Positions 10,741 through 23,900 of a stretch of DNA of 64,000 nucleotides are shown in pieces. The translations under genes and the position numbers were made by a program. Below the pieces are notes generated by a model. It saw nothing but the letters and a program-made list of their open reading frames with translations. It was not told where the DNA came from and ran no database searches. How positions within the stretch are numbered: position 1 is the first letter of the stretch; each line of letters opens with the position of its first letter. The stretch comes from Dicaeum eximium. Taxonomy: Eukaryota; Chordata; Aves; Passeriformes; Dicaeidae. Location: NCBI GenBank assembly GCA_013396995.1, contig VWZP01008577.1, positions 1-64,000 on the forward strand, in the 5' to 3' direction.

Positions 10741-13700
10741 TCCCATCTTGCTGTTTTCGCCTTTTTTTTTTTTTTTTTAAATTTTTAATTTCTATTTGGT
10801 ATTTTTCAAAATGGTTTGCTGCTAGTGGAATTCTTGTTCTCCTCCCCCTTTAAGCCTGACTCTGCTAATCGGTGCTGTGTCTCTGTGTTCCTTGGGATGA
10901 TGAAGGTTTTCCCTTAGTGCCGCTGTTGTGCCGGGAGCCTCCTGGGATTATAACTGGGGCAGTCTCTCTTTGTGCAATGCCTTTTAATTTGATCACCTTT
11001 TAATGGGTGCCCTGGGAGAAGGGTTGAAGTGGGGAGGCACTGGGAAAGAATATGATGAATTCCTGTGAGTTTGGGATTTTACGTGAGTTTTGCTTTACTG
11101 GGGGATCTTTAGTGTCTTCCTTTATATTTTCATCATCTGCATGGCATCATACTGTCAGTCTCTCAGCCTGCCAAGTGAATTGGGTGGTAAGGAGGCTTCG
11201 GGGTAGGTGAGAACCCATACAAAATGTAGAGGAAACATCTTTCTCTACTTCTGCATAACCCCCACCAAATGCTCAAACCCCAGTTCTAGTCTCTCCTAAA
11301 TCTGAAGAAGAAGAGTAAACAATGTGATGAAGGATACCTATCAGCAGTGCAAAAAATCTTGGTCACTTCGAAGCAGCTTTGACCAACTGGTCTTCTGGGA
11401 ATATGAAGCAAATGGAGCGAGCAGGGTGGATAGTCCCGTGTGTGTTGGGCTTCCCTCTTTGTCAATACACAGAACTTTGTAGAGCTATTAAAGCCCAGCC
11501 ACTTTGCTTTGACTTGTGTTAATATCTTTCTAAATGTGGCGTATCATCATTCATTTTGGATATGCACTCATTTCTCAGATAGTCTTGTCATCTTGCTCAA
11601 AGGAGTAAAATGTTGCTTTGTATAAATTTTTTTTCCCCTTTCTTCTCTGGAGAATGGGTTATAGCGGCTTCTTCAAGTTTTAAGTTCTGTCATGCAGTCC
11701 TTAAGTTTTTCTTGGTTCCAGAAATGGATTTTTAAAAGGAAATGTATTCTTGTCTGTGTACCAGTGGAGTGCACTGTGGAAGCATATATAAAGAGAGGGA
11801 TTTTCCAAAAGGCTCTGCCTAAGAGCGAGATACACAAAGTTGATTGACTTCCCTTATGAGCCTGGAGCATAACTCCTTCAGGATTGTTGGTGTGAAACTC
11901 AAATGGCCTTTTTTATTTTCAAGGAAACTAACAACTGTTTTCAAGGAAACTAACCATATTGGTGCCTTCAGTCACTAGTTCTTAGAGTAGTAGAGACAAG
12001 GTTCACTTAAATCAGGGGAGAGTATAGCATGGATTAGAGCGTAAGTTGTTTTTTTTGGGTGACTATCCATAAGCCAAATTGGATGTTTTTTGTCCTCAAA
12101 TAATGCTTCTTTTAAAGTTGAAAAGGGTCTTTCAAAATTAATGAAGTGAACCGTTTGGTGATAAGTACTGAAATATTAGGGCATAAAAAAAAAGCTTTAC
12201 AAGCTTCTCATGCCTTATTGAAACTACTTAGTCTGTAAGATAAATAAATGAGTAAAATAAAAATCACAAATCCTTAGCTTAAAGTGGATTTTCTGTACTT
12301 TTATTTGCCAAATAATTAGAGCTGGGGTTCTCACAGGAATTCCTGTGGTAGATACTGCAGAATAGGATGTTACTTTCATCAGATTTTGTTTAGAACTGTG
12401 AGATGCTATGAGTTCTGGGTCATGGTGCAAAACTCACTGAAGTTATTGAAAGAAATATCCCAAGCTTGACTGGGTTTGATGTGAACTTGAAGGCCAGCTT
12501 TAAGAAATTATATGTTTGAGTTGTAGCCAGAAATTGAGTAAACCAGCTGTTGTAATGGTTCTATTCATGGTTCTAAGGGTTATCTGTAGTTTGCTATTAA
12601 ACTTTTCCTTGGACAACTTCTTTTTTGTGTTGGACAGAGGTCTCAATAGCTCAGATGTTCTGCAATGCTGAACAGGCATGAAATTAGCACAGGTAATAGA
12701 ATTACATTCCATAGGATATCCTGCAAATGCCAGAGAGCTTTAGCTGCTGCATTTAACACAAGGGGTCACGCTAATATTTCATTTTAATTTGCTTTCTGAT
12801 TGTTTGATTAGATGCCATCTGGGAATTCCTTTAGCATATAAATTGCAGTCTTGAAATATTTTATCAAGTGTCTTGGAAATGAGAAGAAATAAGATGTGCC
12901 TTCATATAAAACGCTTTTTGAAGTATGTATTTTTAAAAAGACATTTTCACAGGCAAGAAAAGTATCAGACTGAAAAAAGATTTCCAGATAAGGGAGGTTC
13001 AGAGGTAATCAAAGCTGCTGTGCCTTGTGTTTGGAAAGAACGGTGTGGACAGGGAAATCCCAGGCCACAGAAAGAAGAATCTTGTGAAGCTAAAGCTCGA
13101 GGATGAAACTTGAGCTGACTGAAACCTGGGAATCCTGAGTTCCTGGCTTGTGGCCAGACACAGCTCACAAGATGGTTTTGGTCAAGTGACTTTACCTTTT
13201 AGCATTGGTGGCAACCTGCAGGATTTTCTGTGGCAGTGTGTTGTGGGATCGTGGTGTTAATTACACCTGAATTCTCCCCAGCCAGTACCAAGGAGATTCT
13301 CCTCTCCCCCAGCCCACATCTTCAGTAGGAGGCATATGCTCCATGCTAGCAGGCAGCCCTCTGAGAGAAACTTTTAGTTCCCACCTCCTTTGGAGTTTGC
13401 AAACAGGATGGTGTCTTTTTCAAGATTAATTGTGTGTATGTGTTTATGTTTATGAAAGAAACTAAGTAAAGGACCAGATGGGTAGCTTAATGCAAAATGC
13501 AGCCCTTTTCATGCCTGGCAGGGGTGTGTGGCACATGGGCTGTGTAGTTGCACTGAGCTTTATTCCCAGAAAGTATGCTTTAGAGGGCTGAGGTTAACAA
13601 GTGTTAAATGGGATAGAAAAACTGTGTTCCCTTGAGTTCACAAACACCAAAGTGGCTCAAGAAACCCTAGACACTCTCAGGTTATTAAAATCAATACGAG

Positions 13701-16700
13701 AGTGCTTCAGACAGATCACAACATATCCTTCATCTTAATAATGCATCATGCATTGGCTCTGACACCAAAAACTCGCCCTGTCATATGTGCAGTTGGAATA
13801 TCAGGGGGTGGGCAGGATGCTCTTAATCTGATTTAGTTTGTATCAGTCACAAAGTGAAAAACATCAGGGAGAAATGTGTTGTTTTCTACAGCCTCACTTT
13901 AGGCCATCGTAGTTCATAGTTCAATTTTCCTTGAAAAACTAAGCTATGATTAAACCCCTGTCACTCAAAACACCACTGCACATCATCCTGTCTGTCTTAT
14001 TGCCCAATGTCATTTCAGTATTTTTCAGCCTTCCTAGTTTTAATCAGGTGATGTTTTTGTTGCAGAATTATCTTAGAAGATTATAGACTGTGATGTCTAT
14101 GACATGAACTTGCTTCCTTGCCCTCGCCCATTTTTCCTCCCAACCCCTTAGATCTACACAGATTTACTAAACAGTTGAGATGTAGGCTAGATCTAAATTG
14201 AAGTTGTAACACACACTTCGTTTCTGGACTAGCTGAATTTTTAGTTAAGGTTGATGGATGCTTACTAAGACATCTGTGTCCTACTAGGACTTTAGTCCTC
14301 CATCCTTGCAAGCTGCTGGATCTGTTCTTATCAGTGGAATATCAGGCACTATGTGGACTTTGGAAAATTTGTGAGAGAAGAGCTGTTTACATTATCTTTC
14401 ATTCTGCTGCTTAGAATGATTTGCTGTGTGGATTTACTTGAGCTAATATTAGCTATCCCACAGTTGGATATCTGATCACCATCTGTGGTCAGCTGGGCAA
14501 GGGAGAGGTCTCCAGTGTGTCATTCACTCAGTCCCTGTGTCAACCCACATTCTTAATTTTAGCCTGGGAAGGATTTGAGTGAGCAAATGTCGTGTTTCTT
14601 ATCTACCCTTTATTTCTTGATCTCAAGCACAAAGAAGAATGTCTTCTGTGTTTTGCATCCTGGCTAACTAACCCTAGCTGGGTTCCATAAAGTCAGCTCA
14701 CTAGGATTCAAATGGCCACTCCACCATGTCTCTTACTCCTGAGGTACTTTCCTTTTGGGAATTATTAATGGCTAAATCCCCTCAGCTTATTTCCCTCAAG
14801 CTCAAAAGCAATTAGGCATGTTAATCACTCGTTGCAGCATATTTATTCTACTGAGAAACAAATGAGCACCAGGCAGCAGCCCCGGGAGCACTCAGCTCTT
14901 GCTCCACTGCAGAGGGCTCTGTATTCCCTGTCTGTGAAGCACAGATCTGCTGTCCCAATGCAGCTGATGGCAATGGAAGCAACTACTTGCATATGTAAGA
15001 CAGATAGGATTAATCCCATTATTTTTCCTCTTTAGAGTGTGACTTCTCAAGTCATTCTAGATGGCTGCATGTCAGTGCAGATTAATTGGAATTTGACTTT
15101 CATGTTCTTCCATGCTTAGGGATGAGCACACTAAAGGAACCTTAATATAATTATTTCCACTGGAAGACTTAATTTGCTTAAAGACTTAAATTTTAAGGCA
15201 ACACTAGAGGTATAGGTATTTCAAGGACAATCTCCTGAAGACTTAATGTTGTTGATTATGTTGACTACACCGTGATAGTATATCATTACTATTAACTTTT
15301 TTGTGCTTTTAATATATTTAGCTCCCTTCTAATTATATTCTTGCTGGTTCTTCCACTGAGGATTTATGTCACTGGGGTTAGGATGCAGTGAAGAAAACTG
15401 AGGAGTGGTAGTTTGGTCTTATTAAGGTAACTGGATTTCATTGCTGGATATTGAATGATTCTGTTTTCTTCAGAATGAAGTTTCTTTTTTAAAATTTATT
15501 TTCCATTTTCCTGATTGTCATCTAGATTGCTCTGTTTCTTCAGGTTTATACACTGGGAATGGCATGGCAGAGATTGTTTCTTTTGACAAGGAAAAAGTTT
15601 TATTTGGCCACAGAGTGAGAGTGAACGATGGCTTTGTAGCTGGGAAGGGAATTGACCTGGATTCCGTTTCCTTCAATCATGATAATTTTTGTAGTTCACA
15701 TGAAAGAAGTCTTCAACAGAAGGTTCAAAAAACTAATCAGGAGTGGAGCTGTGATTTCTGTGCCCTCCACAATTCCCTCATTGCTAAGCTAGAAAAGTTT
15801 GCCTTTTTCTTTGAAAAAGATGATTTTTGTTGACATTTGTTATCTCTGCATAATGGCACAGCCTTTGTGGAAGGAGGGGGGTTTTCAGTGCAGTGTTTGA
15901 GCAGAGGATGTATGGGCTGAGCAGGGATGGAGAGAGCTGTTCTGCCTCAGGTTCTGAACTCAGTGCTTCCTTTGTGCCACTCTGGTGTCACTTTGGGCTG
16001 TGTGGCTCAGGTTGGCACAAGCAGCCTGCAGCTGTGCAGGGGTTCCAGTTGAGGTCTTTCCTGCCAGCTTGTTATGCCCACTTCAGTACTAATAAGTGAT
16101 TTTTATCTGTATGACCACAATAGAAGTAAATATATCTGAAAAGAAACATAAAGCAAGACCTACACACAGCTGCTGGGAATTGTGTGTAATGTGTGAGGTC
16201 AGCTTGGTGCTGGACTCGCTCTCTCATGGCATCACACTAGGCAGTTTTTGCCTGTCTCCACCTAACATTGCTCTCTGGCCTGTGCCAAGACACAGAAGCA
16301 GTTTACTTTAATTCTGTGTTCAACAGAAAGGTCTTGTCATCAATGTTACACTGTGAAAGTGTGCATAAGCCGTGGAGGGGTGGGATAAGCTAATATTATC
16401 CATCTGAATGTTAGAGCCATGATGTGTGAAGGAAATCTATAGTGATTTAAAAAGCAAATATTGGGCTCAAATCTCGAGACAGTGGTGGCAGTTGTGAAGA
16501 TGGCTTAGCTGCCTCCTGAGGGTGATGCAGGATCTTTGTTTGTCTTTGGAACAGCCCAGGAACTTGATTATCAGCTATTAATACATTATGGAATGTGGAA
16601 AGGGATACAATGGGACATGAGTCCTCTGTAGCTGGTTAATGGCTGTCCTCATTACATGCAGCTCTAAGATTATGTTGTCAACCACACTTGGCCTGGAGAT

Positions 16701-19700
16701 TGGAGACTGGGCTCTATGGTGTCTTGGGATTGTCCCTGAGTCCAGAGCAGTGAGGTGATTTACTGGTCCACAACTAGCAAAACTAATGAAGTTTAATTTC
16801 TGACTAAAGTGACAACTAACTTCATATTGTGAAAACTAACTTCATTCCTCAGAGGCAAATTCCTTTTTATTCATCTGCTGTATTATTTTCCATTTTATTA
16901 TCTCAGAGGTATCTTTCTGTGCTGCCCTTGGCCTTGCAGTGCTAGCTCTGTAGCCTCTTTAGAAACTTCTGAGCTCCTTCCTTTTAGGAACTTGATAAAC
17001 AGCTCAGTAACAACCTGCTGGATTGGTGTGGACACATATTCTGCATAGACACTGAAATTCTCAGGTACATGAAGCTTAATGCTTTGACTTCATGGTGCTG
17101 TTATATATACCTAATTCTACAGTTGTGCAATGCAGATCTATTCTCTGTGAAACAACACTTTGTTTCTGTTTTCTCCACAGTTTTTCTCTGCTCAGCTGGT
17201 GTTTTGTACTTAAAGTGCTGTTTTTAACATGATATCCTCAGTTTTCTGAGGGAAAGGCAGAGATGTTTAGGAGCTGAAACCTTGCTTGCTGTTATTACAG
17301 TTCTGCAGCATCTCCTTTGCTTGGCTTTGAAAATTAACAAGTGAGAATATTCTGATTTCTCTTTAAGAATATGAAGGTGGAAGGTCCAAGCTGCTACCTT
17401 GAAGTGCTCTGCCTTTAAAATACCAATGTGTCTTCTCAAGTCTGTGAGGGATTCTTGCTATATTTGCTACTTCAATTGTGTTTTAAACACGTGGGGGTTT
17501 AAAAATGTATTATTTCTATGACAACAACGCTGTGGCAGCTGGCAGGAATCCCAGCTGTCCTGTGATCAGTGCCATATGAATGTGCAGTGGAAGCCCTGAC
17601 TCGGAGCCTTCATCCCTATGGATAAGGTCTGCAGGAGCAGGACAGAGGAGGGGGAGGGAACTGCTATGACCCCACTTCTACAGACTGCTGGTGGCAGGTT
17701 TGACTGCTGGAGTTGCTCAGAAGAATCAGACACAAGGTCCCAAGGTCCCTTTTCCCCCCAGGAAGAGCCCAGGGAGGGTGAGTCCTGCAGTAGCCAGATG
17801 CTGAGGTGTGCTGCAGTAGCCACATTTGTTGTCCAGTGACACAAATTTGAGGCTGACATGAACCCTGAAACATGAGATTAGATAGCTCTCCAAACATGCA
17901 CGTTTTAATTAGCACATCTTAAATGCGACACAACTGCCTAAATCTCTGCTTGTGTCCTGAAAATTCAGAAGCCCAGTGACTTTGTGTTTGTAATGTCAGT
18001 AGGAGTGTGGAAATCCTGTTGCAATTTTGGTTTTGACATTTCCTATCTCCTAAATCAAGCCCCATATTTTTAAATGTGAATGTTTGAATTTTCCTCTTAT
18101 TAGAGCTGTCACAGGTGATCTCTGAGAAAATAGGATTTCTATAAGCAGCTTTCTGAAGAGTGTAAGAAAAAGATAGTATTTCTGTGGGTTTTTTTCTTCA
18201 TAGATAAGTGATCATTCCAGTCTTCATTTTAGGGAGATAATATAGGTTTTTAGACTGTGTTACTTGCTCATATGTAATCTGAATCTAGCTAAAGATCTCT
18301 TTCATGAATCATCCAACTAATGCAGAGAATTACCTGTCCCTGTTTTCATGGTGGATTCAAATTGCTTTGAAGCTTTTCTTTTTGCATCAAGTCATGACTT
18401 GCCAGAGGCTTTGTGAGAAGATTTGGCATGCTGGAGGTAAAAGTAAAACTTCTCAGATAAACTTTTCAAGCACTGCAGACTCAGTGAGTCTGTACTCATC
18501 CATTACAGAATGATCATTGCATTGAAATTATGGTTGGAGAAAACGTCTTCTGGGATTTCTCCGTGCACAGAATAAAAAGGGCTTGCAGAACTGAGCACAG
18601 AATAATTTTGAAAATAACTTTGTTCTGTGTATTTGTCTTTCTCTGAGGTATTTGTAATTTTAACAGGTGTATGTGGAATGATCACATTACGCCAGCCTTT
18701 CCCTCCTCTACTTGTGCTAACAGGAATATTTTAGGTTGCTCAAGTGAAGGGTGTGGAAGTAGTGTGCTATAATTTCTGTGGAATTTCTGATAAGAATATG
18801 TGTTCACATTTAACAGTTTGGAGGACAAGGAGGGTCAAGGAGGAGAAAAATACAGCAAAAGCTGCACAAGAATACCTGAATGTTTTATCCTTTTTTAGTG
18901 GATATGAAATTGCAGTTATTGAGTGGAAACTCTGGATTCTCCACTGGTTTTATTGAAACTAGTGCTAGTGAGTTTCCATGGAGTAGAAAGAAGCGATGCA
19001 CCCTTTTTGATTCTCTTCTGAAAGCCTTTTGCTTTCCTGCCACTCTCAAAACCAATTTCACATCTAGTAGATTGCTACAAATATTTGCTTGTTAATTAAC
19101 CCCAAATCTTCAAAAATTGAAGACTTAAATCCATTTGATTTCATTTATATGGATCTTATAAAACATGCGTAGCATCTTCTATGAAGAAAGAATTTTTTTT
19201 GCACAGCCAGACTATCATAAGCAAAATACTGGGCCTGGAACCAAAATTGTGGTGCTACTGATCTCCAATATTATAATTGTGTATTGTTTTGATCCTGCTT
19301 TTTCAGAGTTAGAACTCTGTGACTTTACAACATGATGTCAGCCATAAAGGATTATGACATCATTAAACTTAGATGTAACAGAATGAGGTATTTCAAGGTT
19401 CTGTTTAGCTAAGATTTTCACGTGGCTGTAAAGCTGTACAAGTTTAAAATGAATGTCAAACTGTTAGACATAAACCAAGCAAACCAGCAACAGAAAAACC
19501 CAAACACAAGTTCCAAAGGGATGTGTAAACTTGTACACAATGCCAAGAAGACGGGTGAATTTAGGCACTAAAAGCAGCAAGACCAGAAAAAGCTGTAACA
19601 GAATGACAGCAGAAGACTTATGTTTGGATACATACCATTCCCACTTGCTGCCATTGTAACAGGAATGCTTTTGGAACAGAAACATTCAAATCTCATTGGT

Positions 19701-20960
19701 TCATTATTATACTTCCTATAAGTGCAATTCTATCAACACACATGAGTTTTCAGCAGAGCTTTTGTCTTTCTTACATAAAAAGACATAAAATTTGTTTAAA
19801 GAACCTTCACAGTGCTGATTCTATTACTCTCATTTAAGTACTGAGACAAAACTTTGCATGCAAATGAATACGGAAGTATTAAATATCTAAAATATTTTCT
19901 ATACGATATCTATCTCTAAAAATATGGTTAAGCTAAGGATCCATATGTCCTGTCTGGAAGGTAGGAAGAGGCTTCACCATTGCCTGAGAGGGGCTTACAT
20001 GGAAGAGTTTGTAAATGGTAATGCAAGCACCAAAGGAAGAGCTTGGTTAGAGCACATGGGAGTGTGTGTGCAAAATATCTCAGTGTGGCAGCAGCAGGAG
20101 TGGGCTCCTGCAGCCTGGAAGTGCAGAGGATGGAAGGATTGCCTAAAGAGTGTTGGAATCAGGTTTTCAGAGAGTTGTCAGTCTGATCCCTGCCCATTTT
20201 GTCTCTTTTCCTGGATGACTGCAGATGCAGCTGGAATACTGGGCCCCAGAGTGAATGTGGAGCCACACTACTGATTTCTTGTTTGAAGAAGTAAGCAGAG
20301 GTAAAGCTTTTTATGTGGGCACTGCCAGCTCTTGAGGGTAGATTTTTAATTGCTCAGCCCTGGATTCTTTTTTTCTTAATTAAGCTGCTCTTGGAGAATT
20401 TCTAAATTTATGACAGGGTAAAATTCCTTGTTATGAGAAAACCTGGAGACTTGAAAACATGTAAAAGGAAAGTCAGTGTTGTAATGTGGAAATCATTCCT
20501 CAGCTCCTTGCAGTAACAACATGTCAATGTATTTTTGTCTGCTTGACAATATGTAGGAAATGCCTTTGATTTTGTAAAATTGCTTGTAATTTCTCAACAT
20601 TTCTTTTGATTCTATTGATTAAAGCTTTTCTGCCTGCCTAGAGACATTAAATAGCAAAGCATCTGCTAAAAGTGAACTGGCAACATTCCTGAAAATGAAT
20701 ATTTAAAAAAAAAGCTTAGTCTAAATATATTTCAAAGACTGTTTCTATTTGTGTTCTGAGATGAAGAGGGAAACAAAAGCTTCTGTTACAGTCTGGCAAA
20801 AGGTTGCAATACCTGGTGAAATACCAGTATTGTCTTCACACTATGGAGATGTTGTCTGTGGCAAAAAATCAGAGAGGTACAAGGAGATGTGGTGCAAAAG
20901 TGTAATTACAAACACTGTCCCACGTGGCTGTGTGTTCACCACCTGTATCCCTTTTCCAGG
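10741..20960. other. Intron 1 sequence, nothing recognised apart from simple tracts
   Basis: Contains a T17 run (10762-10778) and a 17-base direct repeat, TTTTCAAGGAAACTAAC, at 11916-11932 and 11938-11954. The rest is AT-rich intronic DNA. No open frame has recognisable protein content, and I see no interspersed repeat that I can name. Confidence 0.5.
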
Positions 20961-20992
20961 GATTGATGGATAGATTGATGGATTGATGGATA
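20961..20992 (+). repeat. Short GATTGATG/GGATA tandem repeat
   Basis: About four imperfect copies of a GATTGATGGATA-like unit in a 32-bp run. It is a small, probably polymorphic simple repeat. Confidence 0.75.
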
Positions 20993-23900
20993 AACAGCTA
21001 CTCAGCCCAAAGCACCCACTGTGTGCCTGTCAGCAGGGAAATAAATACCCCAATTGCAGTCACTAACTCCGTGGGTTAAGTGTAGGTTACAGAGTAATCC
21101 CCAAGCCACAAGTTCTGCTAAAATAATGAGGTGGGAAATATAAAACTGGGGTGATCATGGAGAGTGATATTTTTTTGGATGATGCTGAGTTCTACTCAGC
21201 AGTGACTTTCTGATTACTGTTTTTTACAAAGGTCTTTGTGTGAACAGCTTTTGGGCTGTGAGTGGCTCTCCTGAAGCTCAGAACAGAATGCTTAGGAACA
21301 AGAACTCTCAGAGTGTTTGAAGTGTTGGGTCAGCCACAGAGAATGTTTCTTGGCAGGTTAAGATAAAAACCTTGTGCATTTAACCCGGCTTTTGTGCTGG
21401 TTTTGCCAGGTAAGAATGCCATGTAACTTCCTTAAAAAATTTGTTTATCTGTCTTAGAGAAAGAAGGAACAGAGAGAAGGAGTTATTCAACGTGCTCTTT
21501 GTGCTGGCACAGATTCAGTGGAAGACAATTCTGGATATTTGCTTCTCCAGCAATTCGATTATCATTTCTAACTGTCCAGTTAAGACCAATTTTAAGTAGT
21601 AAAGTAATCTCTGAAGGCACTGTGCATTTACACCCTTTCTGTTACTAAAAAATGATACAAGGTTTTTATTTGAAAGTGAGAACAAGGAAGTCCTGGGAAT
21701 GACTATTCTGTCATAAGATTTTTTCCTTACCTTAAGATACTGATAGATATTAAATTGTTTTTAGACTGCATTCTTCCCCCAGAAATAATGTAACAGAGAC
21801 CCCCTGGATTGAGTTCTCAGTCAGTGTGATTGCACTCAAAGTCCTTGCTCTAAAATCTTATTTCTGTTGGACTCACATAAATTGCTGTTGTGGCCATGCT
21901 GCAGTAGCTCATAGATGTGAGGCACTATGGGGCTGGGGAGGGAGCAGAATGATCTGTGCAGAGCAGTGTGGAAGGCAGGGACTTGCTCTCTCTGTCCCCC
22001 GTGCTGCCCCAGAATTCTGCCCTGGATCACCCACGGGCCATGCTGCATTCAAGTAGGGGGGCTCTTCCTTACCTCACATCTGTGGAATTCCTTTTTTCTT
22101 ATCACTGTGTAAGCCCTGGGTCTGCAGCATGAAGATGGGCAAAGGAAAGAAGAATCAAAGTATTCACTAGAAAAAAAGATAATATAATTACTATAGGAGT
22201 GACATAAAATACTGTGTCAAATTCCAGGCAATGGCAAATATTAAGCAATGTGTTCTCTACTGCCTGTCTATTTTTGAGACTTGTGCTGAGTTAGTAGCCA
22301 GGCTGTTCTGGTGTGTCAGTGAGTGCCATGGCACTGTCTGGCTGTTTTCACTGTGAACGTGGTGCAGAGAATGGGAGGGGTTAACCACAATGGCAACTTG
22401 TGACAGTGAGAGGGATGACAGGAACAAAAAAATGATAAAACAACAATGTAGGATGTAGCAGTACAGCTTTGCTACATTCAGCTAAGAAAAAAGCTAACTT
22501 TACTTTAAAAAATATTTTTAATGTATCTCTTTTGCTCTCTGTTCAATGTTTATGCTACACATTTATTAAGAGTGACTTTGAATTTGCCTTTCTGCTATTT
22601 GATGAGAACAGATGTTATTTTCTCCCAACTTCTTGACACCTGTAACTGTCAAAATTCCCTGTGCTCATTCAATTATTATCCAACAAGAAGGATGTATTCA
22701 AGCAATTTACCTAGAAGAGCCAATTCAAAATAAGATACCCTTTTCACTGCTATTGAAATAAACTCAAGAAGTCCTGTTTATTTCATTCATTGGAATGGGT
22801 AGCTCTGTCTTTTAGATAGTAAAAATGCAATTTTATGAAGTCACCTAAGACAGCAGGAATAACACTGGGAGTAGAAGGTCCAGCTTGAAGGAATTTACAC
22901 ATTTACATTTCCCATCTTTTAGTTCCAGCAGTTTAAGGGGAAGTCTTGCACCCCCCTTAATGGACAAACATCATTTTCCTACAGGTAGCTATTGTTACTG
23001 ATACTTGAGACCCAGCACGGTGTTTTAGCCACATTCCTTTTCCCAGAACTGAGCAGAATGTGTTTTCAAGTCATCTCATGTCTGGCAATGGTTTTGTTTT
23101 AGCTTGCCTTTGCAGCTCCAAACCCAAAATGTGAGCTAAAATGGATTGACTAGAGATACAAAGGAGGTTGTAGCCAAGCAATTAGAATTTGGTTGAAAAT
23201 TTAAATAGTTTAAACCACTGCAGGCCATGGGATGTCTGTTGCAAATGTGCAGGGGCTCCCATGCTGCCAATATCTTTGATTTTTGAAAACTGACTGCTAA
23301 AAAGGTCTTTGCTAAACTCTGTAAGCAGCCAAATTTCAATGACTGCTTATAATGCAAAATAGCATAAGGGGGAATGAAAATTCATTTTTCTCTAGCAACT
23401 TGATCCACTTCACTAAAAAGCCACAGAAGGTAAGCTTAGTCTACTCCTGTTCTTGTCACAACTTGTTTTCCAGAAATGTGGAAGCAGCCAGTTGGCCAAC
23501 ATGCTTCCTTTCTACTTCCTCAAGAATGCCATTCTTTGGCTGCCTCAGCCTTGGATCCCCATATAGAGCTGTAAGAAGGGCTCCAGGTCTGAATGCAAGT
23601 TATCTCCAGTTGTTCAGTGTGGGCAACTTCTTGAATGACTGCTTGTTGATATATACATTTTAGATTGACTCTTGATTGCCTTGACATGCTGTACGCACTG
23701 CCTCTTCCCTGACACAAAAAGTGCAGTCAAATAATTAGTGAGTAAAAACTTTCAAATTAGAAATTATGACAAAACACACAGCTGTCAGAGGAGCAGAATT
23801 TCAGTAAAATGTTTTTGAAAAACTTGTATATAGGTCTCTTAGATATGTCTTGAAATTTTTTTTCTGTAAGTTACTTTGAAACCTCCACTGCTGTGGTTTT

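Noticed and set aside
10408..10853. Read-through of the GALNT18 frame into intron 1 (261-codon open frame)
   Set aside because: A good donor follows codon 78, and the downstream translation is GC-driven low-complexity sequence with no GALNT similarity.
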